A stretch of 64,000 nucleotides of DNA. It comes from Sterolibacterium sp964500605. GTDB taxonomy: Bacteria > Pseudomonadota > Gammaproteobacteria > Burkholderiales > Rhodocyclaceae. The DNA is taken from positions 56,584 through 120,583 of the forward strand of contig CAZCOS010000002.1 of NCBI GenBank assembly GCA_964500605.1, given 5' to 3'. The notes beneath the pieces were generated by a model. The model did not search any database and was not told where the DNA came from. It saw only the letters and a list, made by a program, of their open reading frames with translations. Within the stretch, counting starts at the first letter, position 1. Each line of letters starts with the position of its first letter. Shown here in pieces: positions 48,880 through 57,165 of the stretch. The translations under genes and the position numbers were made by a program.

Positions 48880-49635
48880 ATGACACAGGAAATGCGCGAA
48901 CAGCCCGATGCCGCATCAAAACGGGGGGCCATGCTGGATGTCCCGGAACCTAATGCGCCCCCTCGGGATGAAAACTGGGCGGCTCGGCGGGAGACGGCAG
49001 CCGTTGCGCGACGGTTGATCGGCTTGATGGCCACGACGACCAGCGAAACAGCAGCCTTTCAGGAAGCGGCCCGCCACTTGCAGGCTGCGGTGGATTGTCT
49101 TTCCGGTGCGGATCAGATGCCGGGGCGCGCAGCGTTTGCTCAGTTTGACGGTGGGCGCATGGGAAGCTGGGGCGAGATTGCGCGGGAAACCAACCCGCTG
49201 AGCGGTCATGGTAATCCGCTGGCCCCCCCCCTCAGGCTCTGGCTCGAAGAGGGAAAGGCACATGGACGGGTGACCATGGGTTGGCAATACGAAGGGCCCC
49301 CTTCGAGTGTGCATGGCGGTTTCGTTTGCGCGCTGTTTGATCATTTTCTAGGCATGGCGCAGCGACTGACGGGGCAACCGGGCGTGACGGGGACGCTGAC
49401 GACACGCTTTCATCATCCGACCCCGCTCAATACCGAACTGGAGCTGTTGGGTCAGGTGGTGAGCGTCGAGGGGCGCAAGAATGTTCTGCACGGTGAAATT
49501 CGTGCCAATGGCCTCGTGACGGCGAGTTGCGAAGGGTTGTTCATTTTTGTCGACAAGGATCGTTATCGTGCCATGGCACAGCGCAGCCTTACGCCGTCGG
49601 TCGCTGTGGAGGCGAAAGCGCGAGGGTCTTCATGA
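48880..49635 (+). CDS. PaaI-type hotdog-fold thioesterase
   Basis: A 251-residue protein. The N-terminal half is helical and uncharacterised. The C-terminal half is a hotdog domain with VTMGWQYEGPPSSVHGGFVC, where the GxVHGG motif places the helix dipole of the active site, followed by LFDHFLGMAQRLTG and TGTLTTRFHHPTPLNTELEL. It probably hydrolyses an acyl-CoA; the substrate is unknown. GGAAGGA lies six bases before the ATG at 48880, so this start is preferred to the one at 48874. The next gene overlaps its stop by 4 bp. Confidence 0.85.
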   Translation: MTQEMREQPDAASKRGAMLDVPEPNAPPRDENWAARRETAAVARRLIGLMATTTSETAAFQEAARHLQAAVDCLSGADQMPGRAAFAQFDGGRMGSWGEIARETNPLSGHGNPLAPPLRLWLEEGKAHGRVTMGWQYEGPPSSVHGGFVCALFDHFLGMAQRLTGQPGVTGTLTTRFHHPTPLNTELELLGQVVSVEGRKNVLHGEIRANGLVTASCEGLFIFVDKDRYRAMAQRSLTPSVAVEAKARGSS

Positions 49636-50123
49636 GGGTCATGCGCTGGGATTACGAGTCGGAACAGGTGAGTCGGCTGCTTTCCTGCTATCTGCAACTG
49701 ACGGGCAGAAACCTGTTGGGCCGGGATTTACCGCCACTGGCTGCAGCACGAGAGCTTTACTTCGCGCCTTTTGCCGTGCTGTCTCATGATGGTGCTGAGG
49801 ACCCGGTTTTTACTTATGCCAATCTCACGGCGCAGATTTTGTTTGCCATGCCTTGGCGTACGATCATTGGTTTGCCTTCCCGCTACTCCGCCGAGCCCTT
49901 GTTGCGCGAGGAGCGTCAGCGATTTCTGGACACGGTGAGCCGTCAGGGATTTATCGACGATTACCAAGGAATCCGGATGGGAGCGGATGGGAGCCGCTTC
50001 GAAATCGCTCGGGCGACGGTCTGGAATTTGTGGGATGTCTCCGATCAATCTGTGGGGCAGGCCGCCTGTTTTTCGGAGTGGACCTTGCTGGCTGCCTTTC
50101 GGGAGGAGACGGGCGCGCTGTAA
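49632..50123 (+). CDS. MEKHLA domain protein
   Basis: A 163-residue protein with the MEKHLA domain, a PAS-related fold. The core is visible as FAVLSHDGAEDPVFTYANLT, LPSRYSAEPLLREERQRFLD and QGFIDDYQGIRMGADGSRFE, ending ATVWNLWDVSDQSVGQAACF. In plants this domain occurs in HD-ZIP transcription factors; in bacteria it stands alone and its ligand is not known. The start overlaps the thioesterase stop by 4 bp, so the two are made together. Confidence 0.87.
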   Translation: MRVMRWDYESEQVSRLLSCYLQLTGRNLLGRDLPPLAAARELYFAPFAVLSHDGAEDPVFTYANLTAQILFAMPWRTIIGLPSRYSAEPLLREERQRFLDTVSRQGFIDDYQGIRMGADGSRFEIARATVWNLWDVSDQSVGQAACFSEWTLLAAFREETGAL

Positions 50124-50200
50124 AATGCGCGGTTTTTCCGAAGTCTGCAGGAATCTGCCGGAACATTCAGTAGATTCAGCCGCCACGTTCAGGATTACAC

Positions 50201-51184
50201 ATGAATTCATCCGATCTTTACGTCCTCGAAACGGCCCTGGGTTGGCTGGAAGAGGGCGCGCGTGTTGCGTTGGTGACCGTCGTCGAAACCTGGGGCTCTG
50301 CGCCGCGTCCGGTGGGTTCCATGTTGGCCGTGGCCGAGGACGGTCGTTTTGTGGGCTCGGTTTCTGGGGGGTGCATTGAAGAGCATCTGGTCGAGCGCAT
50401 CGATCGGGATTTTCCTGTAAAGCCCTATACCACGTCTTACGGTGTTTCCGCCGACGAGGCGCGTCGCTTTGGTTTGCCTTGTGGCGGAACGATGGTCGTG
50501 GCCATCGAACCCGTGCAAGAAAGGGGAAGCATCGCGCAGTGCATTGAGGCACTACGCGAACGTCGACGGGTCTGCCGGGTGCTTTCGATGGACAGCGGGG
50601 AGGCCAGTGTCAGCGAAGCCGGGCGCGAAGCAAAGTTTTTCTTTGACGAAAAGACCTTGAGCAATGTCATCGGCCCGAACTGGCGGTTGCTGATTGTCGG
50701 GGCGGGGCATCTGGCCCGCTATTTGGCCCGCATGGCTCTGATGCTGGATTTCTCGGTTTATGTCACTGATCCGCGCCTGGAATATCGGGCGCAATGGGAT
50801 GTGCCTGATGCCGTACTGCTCGAAGGCATGCCAGATGATGCTTTACTGGCCTTGGGGATCGATGACTGCACGGCCATCCTGACGACGGCCCATGATCCCA
50901 AAGTGGATGACATGGCCCTGCTCGAAGCCCTCAAGTCAGACGCTTTCTACATCGGCGCGCTGGGTTCGCCGCGAACCAGTGCTAAACGTCGCATTCGCCT
51001 GGGTTTGTTCGACCTGACCCCCGAGCAGATCGATCGGCTTCAGGCCCCGGCGGGGATTCCCATTGGCAGCCACACTCCGGCGGAAATCGCCCTTTCGATG
51101 ATGGCCGAAGTCGTGGCGCGGCGCAGTGCGAGGGTTGCTGCCATTGCCGCGAGCCGGGCTTCGAATGCGGCTTGTGTCAGTTGA
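50201..51184 (+). CDS. XdhC family protein (molybdoenzyme accessory)
   Basis: A 327-residue protein. The N-terminal XdhC/CoxI domain has VTVVETWGSAPRPVGSMLAV and GSVSGGCIEEHLVERIDRDF. The C-terminal Rossmann domain has LLIVGAGHLARYLARMALML and TTAHDPKVDDMALLEALKSD, followed by YIGALGSPRTSAKRRIRL. XdhC proteins load and sulfurate the molybdenum cofactor of xanthine dehydrogenase-type enzymes. No xdhA/B, coxL or related oxidoreductase is in the window, so its client enzyme is elsewhere. It starts 77 bp after the MEKHLA gene, and aroA follows 22 bp later. Confidence 0.92.
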   Translation: MNSSDLYVLETALGWLEEGARVALVTVVETWGSAPRPVGSMLAVAEDGRFVGSVSGGCIEEHLVERIDRDFPVKPYTTSYGVSADEARRFGLPCGGTMVVAIEPVQERGSIAQCIEALRERRRVCRVLSMDSGEASVSEAGREAKFFFDEKTLSNVIGPNWRLLIVGAGHLARYLARMALMLDFSVYVTDPRLEYRAQWDVPDAVLLEGMPDDALLALGIDDCTAILTTAHDPKVDDMALLEALKSDAFYIGALGSPRTSAKRRIRLGLFDLTPEQIDRLQAPAGIPIGSHTPAEIALSMMAEVVARRSARVAAIAASRASNAACVS

Positions 51185-51206
51185 ATCAATGGAACACAGG
51201 AAAACC

Positions 51207-52502
51207 ATGGAATTTCTTGATCTGCCTTCTGCGTCAAAGGCGAGCGGTACGATTGTCCTGCCTGGCTCCAAAAGTATTTCGAACCGCGTTCTGCTGTTAG
51301 CCGCACTGGCTGAAGGCGTGACAGAAGTCCGGGATCTGCTCGATTCCGATGACACGCAGGTGATGCTCGATTCGCTGGGTAAACTCGGTATGGCTTGTAC
51401 GCCTTGCGGTGAACAGGCCATCCGGGTACAAGGGTGTGGTGGTGTTGTTCCAGTGCGTGAAGCAGAGCTGTTTCTCGGGAATGCCGGAACGGCTTTTCGT
51501 CCCTTGACGGCCTTGCTGGCTCTTGCCGGGGGACATTACCGGCTTTCTGGGGTGGCGCGCATGCACGAACGACCGATCGGTGATCTGGTTGATGCGCTGA
51601 ATGCGCTTGGAGCGCAGATTCGCTACATCGGCCAGACCGGCTACCCTCCGCTCGAAGTTTTCCCCGGCCAGGCCCGTTTTGATGCCCCCATCCGGGTGCG
51701 TGGTGATGTGTCTTCACAATTTCTAACCGCCCTGCTGCTGGCTTTGCCACTGGCAGGGCAGGCGGTGACGATCGAGGTGGTGGGGGAGCTGATTTCCAAG
51801 CCCTATGTCGATATCACGCTCAATCTCCTGCGCCGTTTTGGCATTGAGGTGGTGCGCGAGCAATGGCAGCGTTTTCATATCCCAGGCGGGAGTCGCTATC
51901 GCTCGCCCGGTCTTGTGCATGTCGAGGGAGATGCGTCCAGTGCGTCCTATTTCCTGGCTGCCGGGGTGGTGGGCGGTGGCCCGGTGCGGGTCGAGGGGGT
52001 GGGGGCGGATAGCATCCAGGGCGATGTCCGCTTTGCCGAGGCCTTGCAGACCATGGGGGCGTGCATCGAGATGGGCCCGAACTGGATCGAGGCCCGCGCG
52101 CCGAAATCCGGAAGGCTCCGTGCGTTCGATGCGGATTTCAACCATATCCCGGATGCGGCGATGACCCTGGCTGTATTGGCCCTGTTTGCGGATGGGCCTT
52201 GTACGCTGCGTAATATCGCGAGTTGGCGTGTCAAGGAAACCGATCGCATCGCGGCAATGGCCACGGAGCTTCGCAAACTCGGGGCGAGTGTGGAGGAAGG
52301 GGCTGATTTCCTGAAAGTAATGGCCCCACCGGGTGGCTCGCTTCGGGCGAATGCGGCTATCGATACTTACGACGATCACCGCATGGCCATGTGTTTTTCG
52401 TTAGTCTCCCTAGCGGGTGTGCCGGTACGGATTCATGATCCGGGCTGTGTGGCCAAGACCTTTCCAACCTATTTCGAAGCTTATTTCAAGGTGGTGCGAT
52501 GA
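51207..52502 (+). CDS. aroA: 3-phosphoshikimate 1-carboxyvinyltransferase (EPSP synthase)
   Basis: AroA joins phosphoenolpyruvate to shikimate 3-phosphate on the way to chorismate. The 431-residue protein has the substrate lysine and arginine in VLPGSKSISNRVLLLAALAE and the first signature as LFLGNAGTAFRPLTALLA. The second signature is WRVKETDRIAAMATELRKLG, and YDDHRMAMCFSLVSLAG is near the end. The start is placed at MEFLDLPSASKASG (51207, AGGA upstream). The stop overlaps the cmk start by 4 bp, an arrangement typical of the aroA-cmk-rpsA cluster. Confidence 0.96.
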   Translation: MEFLDLPSASKASGTIVLPGSKSISNRVLLLAALAEGVTEVRDLLDSDDTQVMLDSLGKLGMACTPCGEQAIRVQGCGGVVPVREAELFLGNAGTAFRPLTALLALAGGHYRLSGVARMHERPIGDLVDALNALGAQIRYIGQTGYPPLEVFPGQARFDAPIRVRGDVSSQFLTALLLALPLAGQAVTIEVVGELISKPYVDITLNLLRRFGIEVVREQWQRFHIPGGSRYRSPGLVHVEGDASSASYFLAAGVVGGGPVRVEGVGADSIQGDVRFAEALQTMGACIEMGPNWIEARAPKSGRLRAFDADFNHIPDAAMTLAVLALFADGPCTLRNIASWRVKETDRIAAMATELRKLGASVEEGADFLKVMAPPGGSLRANAAIDTYDDHRMAMCFSLVSLAGVPVRIHDPGCVAKTFPTYFEAYFKVVR

Positions 52503-53191
52503 CCGCTTCCTCTCTATCTGTGCCGGTCATTGCCATCGACGGCCCTTCAGCCTCCGGAAAAGGGACGGTGGCCGCGCGTGTGGCGCAAGCTCTAGGGTTT
52601 CATTACCTCGACAGTGGTTCGCTTTATCGCCTGACCGCACTGGCAGCCATGCGGGCGGGTATCGGGCTCGATGATGAATCGCGTGTGGCGGCCCTGGCTG
52701 CAGCCTTGCCGGCCCGCTTTGTCGATGGTGAGATTTTTCTGGCGGATGTTCTGGCGACGGAGGCGATTCGTCAAGAAGATTGTTCAAGCGGTGCTTCCCG
52801 CGTCGCGGCCTTGCCTGCCGTGCGGGCGGCCCTGCTGGAACGGCAGCGTGCTTATCGTCAGGCCCCCGGTCTGGTGGCGGATGGACGAGATATGGGTTCG
52901 GTCGTTTTTCCAGATGCCACACTCAAGGTTTTTCTTACGGCGAGTGCCGAAGAGCGCGCGCGTCGGCGTCATAAGCAGTTGATCGAAAAAGGGATAGCTG
53001 CTAACATTTCGACCCTTTTGCAGGACTTGCAGGAGCGTGATGCGCGCGATTCTGCTCGCAGCGTTGCTCCCCTGCAAAAAAACGCGGATGCCGAATTGCT
53101 CGATACGACGGAATACTCCATCGATCAAGCTGTTCAGGCCGTGTTGGCGTGGTATCAGGCTCAGGCCCGCTACACCGCTTGTGTCGGTTGA
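52499..53191 (+). CDS. cmk: Cytidylate kinase
   Basis: Cmk phosphorylates CMP and dCMP for nucleotide and phospholipid synthesis. The 230-residue protein starts with the P-loop AIDGPSASGKGTVAARVA. The conserved LDSGSLYR, VADGRDMGSVVFPDATLKVF and RDSARSVAPLQKNADAELLD segments follow, as expected. It overlaps aroA by 4 bp and precedes rpsA, with which it is often cotranscribed in proteobacteria. Confidence 0.96.
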   Translation: MTASSLSVPVIAIDGPSASGKGTVAARVAQALGFHYLDSGSLYRLTALAAMRAGIGLDDESRVAALAAALPARFVDGEIFLADVLATEAIRQEDCSSGASRVAALPAVRAALLERQRAYRQAPGLVADGRDMGSVVFPDATLKVFLTASAEERARRRHKQLIEKGIAANISTLLQDLQERDARDSARSVAPLQKNADAELLDTTEYSIDQAVQAVLAWYQAQARYTACVG

Positions 53192-53398
53192 TCTGCGTCG
53201 TAGCAAGGTTTTTGCCGGTGGCTTCGGTTTTGTTCCCGGTAAAGATTTCAGTATTGTCGGTGTCGTTTGTGGCCGGGTTTTTTGATTTGTCTGGCCGCGG
53301 GTGACGTTTTTCAACGTGCAGTTGCCGTGTGCATCGGGTTGTTTGCAAATGACCTTTTGCATCGACATGGCGACTTTTCTTCAGGTTCAACCTCCATC
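53192..53398 (+). promoter_or_regulatory. rpsA leader region
   Basis: This 207-bp untranslated stretch lies between cmk and rpsA. It contains a small hairpin tgcaaatgaccttttgca (about 53345-53362) and T-rich runs. No good Shine-Dalgarno sequence precedes the rpsA ATG; the nearest match is AGGTT about 13 bases upstream. In E. coli the rpsA leader also lacks a strong site and is the target of autoregulation by S1, so a similar control is plausible here. Confidence 0.45.
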
Positions 53399-55111
53399 AT
53401 GTCTCTTGCAGTCTCCACCTCCACTCCCTCCGGCATGGAAAGTTTTGCCGCCCTTTTCGCTGAAAGCCTTGAGCGTCAGGAAATGCGCGCCGGTGAAGTC
53501 ATCACCGCCGAAATCGTTCGCGTCGATCACAACCATGTGGTTGTCAATGCGGGCCTCAAGTCCGAGAGTTTCATTCCCGTCGAAGAGTTCAAGAACGAAC
53601 GCGGCGAAGTTGAAGCCAAGCCGGGCGATTACGTCAGCGTCGCTATCGAAATGCTCGAAGATGGCTACGGCGAAACCCGTCTGTCGCGCGAAAAGGCCAA
53701 GCGCATCGCCGCCTGGAACGATCTCGACAAGGCCATGAACGAAGGCACCCTGGTCAAGGGTCTCATCACCGGCAAGGTCAAGGGTGGTCTGACCGTCATG
53801 GTCAATGGCATTCGTGCTTTCCTGCCCGGTTCGTTGGTGGATGTCCGTCCTGTCAAGGACACCACGCCGTTCGAAGGCAAAGAATTCGATTTCAAGGTGA
53901 TCAAGCTCGACCGCAAGCGTAACAACGTCGTTATGTCGCGCCGCGCCGTGATGGAAGCCAATCTGGGTGAAGAGCGTCAGTCGCTGCTGGAAAACCTCAA
54001 GGAAGGCACGATCGTCAAGGGTATCGTCAAGAACATCACCGATTACGGTGCGTTCGTTGATCTGGGTGGCATCGATGGTCTGCTGCACATCACCGATCTG
54101 GCCTGGCGTCGTGTGCGTCACCCCTCCGAAGTGCTGGCCGTGGGCGACGAAGTCGAAGCCAAGATTCTCAAGTTCGACCAGGAAAAGAATCGCGTTTCCC
54201 TGGGGATGAAGCAACTGGGCGACGACCCCTGGATCGGCATCGCACGTCGCTATCCTTCCGGCACACGCCTGTTCGGCAAGGTCACCAACCTGACCGACTA
54301 CGGTGCATTTGTCGAAGTCGAGCAGGGCATCGAAGGTCTGGTGCACGTCTCCGAAATGGATTGGACGAACAAGAACATTCATCCCTCCAAGGTCGTTCAG
54401 TTGGGCGATGAAGTCGAAATCATGATCCTCGAAATCGACGAAGACCGTCGCCGTATTTCGCTGGGTATGAAGCAGTGCCAGGCTAATCCCTGGGATGAGT
54501 TCGCCATGAGCTTCAAGAAGGGCGACAAGGTTCGCGGTGCGATCAAATCGATTACCGACTTCGGGATTTTCATTGGTCTGGCCGGCGGGATCGATGGCCT
54601 CGTTCATCTGTCCGACCTTTCCTGGTCGATGAGCGGCGAAGAAGCCAAGCAGAACTTCAAGAAAGGCGACGAAATCGAAGCCATGGTGCTTTCGATCGAT
54701 GTCGAAAAAGAGCGCATTTCCCTGGGCGTCAAGCAAATGGAAGGCGACCCCTTCACCAGCTTCGTGGCCACGCATGACAAGAACAGCCTCGTCAAGGGTA
54801 GCGTGAAGTCGGTTGACCAGCGCGGTGCCGTGATTGACCTGGGTGGCGACATCGAAGGCTATCTGCGTGCTTCCGAAGCCTCGCGTGATCGCATCGAAGA
54901 TCTGCGCACCCTCTTCAAGGAAGGGGATGTCGTCGAGGCGATGATCATCAACGTTGACCGCAAGACCCGCGGGATCAGCTTGTCGATCAAGGCGCGTGAT
55001 CAGGCCGAACAGAACGATGCCATGCAGAAGCTGGCCGCAGATAGCGGTTCCGCTTCGACGGGCACGACCAATCTGGGAGCCCTGCTTAAGGCCAAGATGA
55101 AGACTTCGTAA
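53399..55111 (+). CDS. rpsA: 30S ribosomal protein S1
   Basis: S1 binds mRNA and helps start translation. The 570-residue protein has six S1 (OB-fold) domains spaced at 85-90 residues. Domains 3-6 show the repeated pattern KGIVKNITDYGAFVDLGGID, GKVTNLTDYGAFVEVEQGIE, GAIKSITDFGIFIGLAGGID and GSVKSVDQRGAVIDLGGDIE. The start is MSLAVSTSTPSGMESFAALF (53399). The open frame extends upstream, but that part lies in the leader and has no ribosome site. It is flanked by cmk and ihfB in the standard order. Codon use looks highly biased, as expected for a very abundant protein. Confidence 0.97.
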   Translation: MSLAVSTSTPSGMESFAALFAESLERQEMRAGEVITAEIVRVDHNHVVVNAGLKSESFIPVEEFKNERGEVEAKPGDYVSVAIEMLEDGYGETRLSREKAKRIAAWNDLDKAMNEGTLVKGLITGKVKGGLTVMVNGIRAFLPGSLVDVRPVKDTTPFEGKEFDFKVIKLDRKRNNVVMSRRAVMEANLGEERQSLLENLKEGTIVKGIVKNITDYGAFVDLGGIDGLLHITDLAWRRVRHPSEVLAVGDEVEAKILKFDQEKNRVSLGMKQLGDDPWIGIARRYPSGTRLFGKVTNLTDYGAFVEVEQGIEGLVHVSEMDWTNKNIHPSKVVQLGDEVEIMILEIDEDRRRISLGMKQCQANPWDEFAMSFKKGDKVRGAIKSITDFGIFIGLAGGIDGLVHLSDLSWSMSGEEAKQNFKKGDEIEAMVLSIDVEKERISLGVKQMEGDPFTSFVATHDKNSLVKGSVKSVDQRGAVIDLGGDIEGYLRASEASRDRIEDLRTLFKEGDVVEAMIINVDRKTRGISLSIKARDQAEQNDAMQKLAADSGSASTGTTNLGALLKAKMKTS

Positions 55112-55141
55112 TCCAGTAACCCTCAGGGTAAAGAGTCTGGC

Positions 55142-55441
55142 ATGACAAAATCAGAACTGATTGATCGGCTGGCGGCGCGTTTTCCGCAGCTGGTCGCGAA
55201 GGACGCGGACATGGCGGTGAAAATGATCCTCGATGCGATGACCGAGGCACTGGCGCGCAGCGATCGTATCGAGATCCGGGGCTTTGGCAGTTTTGCCCTG
55301 AATCATCGTCCTCCCCGCGTTGGTCGTAACCCCAAGACGGGTGAAAAGGTGCATGTGCCTGAAAAGCATGTGCCTCATTTCAAGGCCGGAAAGGAGTTGC
55401 GCGAGCGAGTCGATCAGGCTTTGCTGGATTCGCAACCCTGA
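55142..55441 (+). CDS. ihfB: Integration host factor subunit beta
   Basis: IHF is a dimer of alpha and beta subunits that bends DNA at specific sites, affecting recombination and transcription. The 99-residue protein begins MTKSELIDRLAARFPQL and has the beta-arm segment RIEIRGFGSFALNHRPPRVG, followed by RNPKTGEKVHVPEKHVPHFK with the DNA-intercalating proline at the tip. The rpsA-ihfB order is widespread in proteobacteria. A hairpin lies just after the stop codon. Confidence 0.96.
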   Translation: MTKSELIDRLAARFPQLVAKDADMAVKMILDAMTEALARSDRIEIRGFGSFALNHRPPRVGRNPKTGEKVHVPEKHVPHFKAGKELRERVDQALLDSQP

Positions 55442-55455
55442 AGTGATGCGTTAAG

Positions 55456-55504
55456 AAGACAACCCATGCCCCGGTTGAAATGAGTATTACGCCGGGGCAG
55501 TCTT
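55456..55504. terminator. Hairpin after ihfB
   Basis: TGCCCCGG (55467-55474) and CCGGGGCA (55492-55499) form a perfect 8-bp stem with a 17-nt loop. Outer arms AAGAC and GTCTT extend it after a 6-nt bulge on the left side. No T-run follows, so it may be a weak terminator or an RNA-stability element between ihfB and lapA. Confidence 0.45.
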
Positions 55505-55600
55505 GAAATTCTGAGGGCGGCCTTTGGGTACTGCGACACGCGCCAGAACCGGCGATGACAAAAGTGCTCGAATGCCGCCTCTTTTTTTGTGTAAAAAACC

Positions 55601-55936
55601 ATGCGTTTTCTGATCTGGCTGTTGCGGGCTGTCATTTTCGTCGCCTTGTTCGGACTGGCCATCAAGAATAGCGGCCTGGTTGAATTGCGCTTTTATTTCA
55701 GCAATGACTGGCAGGCCCCTTTGTCTCTTGTCATTTTAGGCAGCTTTGTCGGCGGGGTGGTCTTGGGCGTGACGGCAGGCTTTGCCACGATGATTCGTCA
55801 AAGACGCGAGATTTCCCGTTTGCAGGGTAAGCTTCGGGCACAGGAAATTGCAGCGCAATCGCCGCCGCATCGTTCCGCCCCGGCTCTGGCTGAACCCGCC
55901 CAACCCTACGACACGCCGGAATTTCCCCTGATATGA
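55601..55936 (+). CDS. lapA: LPS assembly protein LapA
   Basis: A 111-residue inner-membrane protein of the LapA/DUF1049 family. Two membrane helices (FLIWLLRAVIFVALFGLAI and LSLVILGSFVGGVVLGVTAG) are joined by the short ELRFYFSNDWQAP loop. A cytoplasmic tail of basic then proline-rich sequence follows. LapA works with LapB in lipopolysaccharide assembly and in controlling LpxC breakdown. The stop overlaps the lapB start by 4 bp. It lies after ihfB, a common position in betaproteobacteria. Confidence 0.9.
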   Translation: MRFLIWLLRAVIFVALFGLAIKNSGLVELRFYFSNDWQAPLSLVILGSFVGGVVLGVTAGFATMIRQRREISRLQGKLRAQEIAAQSPPHRSAPALAEPAQPYDTPEFPLI

Positions 55937-57153
55937 GTGGCGGCTTTGAGATTCAGCTCTGGTGGCTGCTGATTTTGCCCTTATTTTTTGGTTTTGGATG
56001 GGTGGCGGCCCGAATCGACATCAAACAATTAGTCCGCGAATCGCGGGCCTTGCCACGATCCTATTTCAAGGGCCTCAATTTTTTGCTCAATGAGCAGCCG
56101 GATCAGGCCATCGAGGCCTTTCTCGAAGCCGCTCGCGTAGACCCGGAAACGATCGAGCTTCATTTTGCGTTGGGCAATCTCTTTCGTCGGCGTGGCGAAA
56201 CGGATCGTGCCATCCGGGTTCACCAAAACCTGATCGAGCGCGATGGCAGTGCTGTAGCCAAGCAGGGGGCGATTCGCCAGCTGAGCGATGAGCAACGCCT
56301 CCATGCTCTTGCGGAGCTGGGCCAGGATTATCTGAAGGCCGGTTTGCTGGATCGTGCCGAGGATATCTTCCTCAAGTTGCGCGGAACACCGCGTGATGAA
56401 GAGGCCTTGCAATTCCTGCTGGAGATTTATCAACAAGAGAAAGACTGGCTCCGGGCCATCGAAGTGGTGCGCAGCATGCCGGAACATGCCCGCCATCTCT
56501 GGCAAAAAGAGCTTGCCAATTTTCACTGCGAACTGGCGGCCTCCTGTCTGCTTCATGGCCAGATCGCCCAGGCACATCAACATCTGGACGATGCGCTGGC
56601 CGAAAACCGGAAATGTGTTCGGGCCGCACTTCTTCAGGGCGAAGTGGCCCTGGTGGAGGGCAATACCCCGGCGGCCATCGAATTCTGGAAACGGATCGAG
56701 CAACAGAACCCGGTTTATCTTTCCCTGGCCGCGCCCAAACTGCTGGAAGCCTTTCGCAAGGAAGGTCGCGAGCTAGACGGTATCCAGCTTTTGCGGGGCT
56801 GGTTCATGCAGCATCCTTCATTGGATTTGCTGGATACGGTTTATCAGTCTGAAATGCAGGCAGCTGGTCCGCAGGCCGCTTATAACCTGGTTCGGGACGA
56901 GTTGCGCCGCAATCCGACCTTGCTGGGGCTGGACAAACTCTACGAAGCACAGCTGCAGTTTGCACCTGTCGAACAGCGCAGTGATCTGGAACTGGTGCGC
57001 AGTCTGATTCATCACCATACCCGCCGTGTCGCCCGTTATCGTTGTGATGCCTGTGGTTTCAAGGCGCGACAGTTTTACTGGCGCTGTCCGGCCTGTGGCG
57101 GCTGGGAAACGTATCCGCCTCGGCGAACTGAAGAATTCGATCTGGCTCCCTGA
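55933..57153 (+). CDS. lapB: LPS assembly protein LapB (YciM)
   Basis: LapB is an inner-membrane-anchored TPR protein that regulates lipopolysaccharide amount by directing LpxC to FtsH. The 406-residue protein has one N-terminal membrane helix (QLWWLLILPLFFGFGWVAAR). About nine TPR units follow (e.g. EQPDQAIEAFLEAARVDPET). The C-terminal rubredoxin-like knuckle has two CxxC pairs (RCDACG and CPACGGWE) that bind a metal and are needed for function. The length is normal. Confidence 0.95.
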   Translation: MSGGFEIQLWWLLILPLFFGFGWVAARIDIKQLVRESRALPRSYFKGLNFLLNEQPDQAIEAFLEAARVDPETIELHFALGNLFRRRGETDRAIRVHQNLIERDGSAVAKQGAIRQLSDEQRLHALAELGQDYLKAGLLDRAEDIFLKLRGTPRDEEALQFLLEIYQQEKDWLRAIEVVRSMPEHARHLWQKELANFHCELAASCLLHGQIAQAHQHLDDALAENRKCVRAALLQGEVALVEGNTPAAIEFWKRIEQQNPVYLSLAAPKLLEAFRKEGRELDGIQLLRGWFMQHPSLDLLDTVYQSEMQAAGPQAAYNLVRDELRRNPTLLGLDKLYEAQLQFAPVEQRSDLELVRSLIHHHTRRVARYRCDACGFKARQFYWRCPACGGWETYPPRRTEEFDLAP

Positions 57154-57165
57154 GGATAGTCGAGC

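Noticed and set aside
53387..54775. A 462-codon open frame antisense to rpsA
   Set aside because: It mirrors the biased codon use of rpsA and has no ribosome site or recognisable domain. The plus-strand frame is clearly S1.
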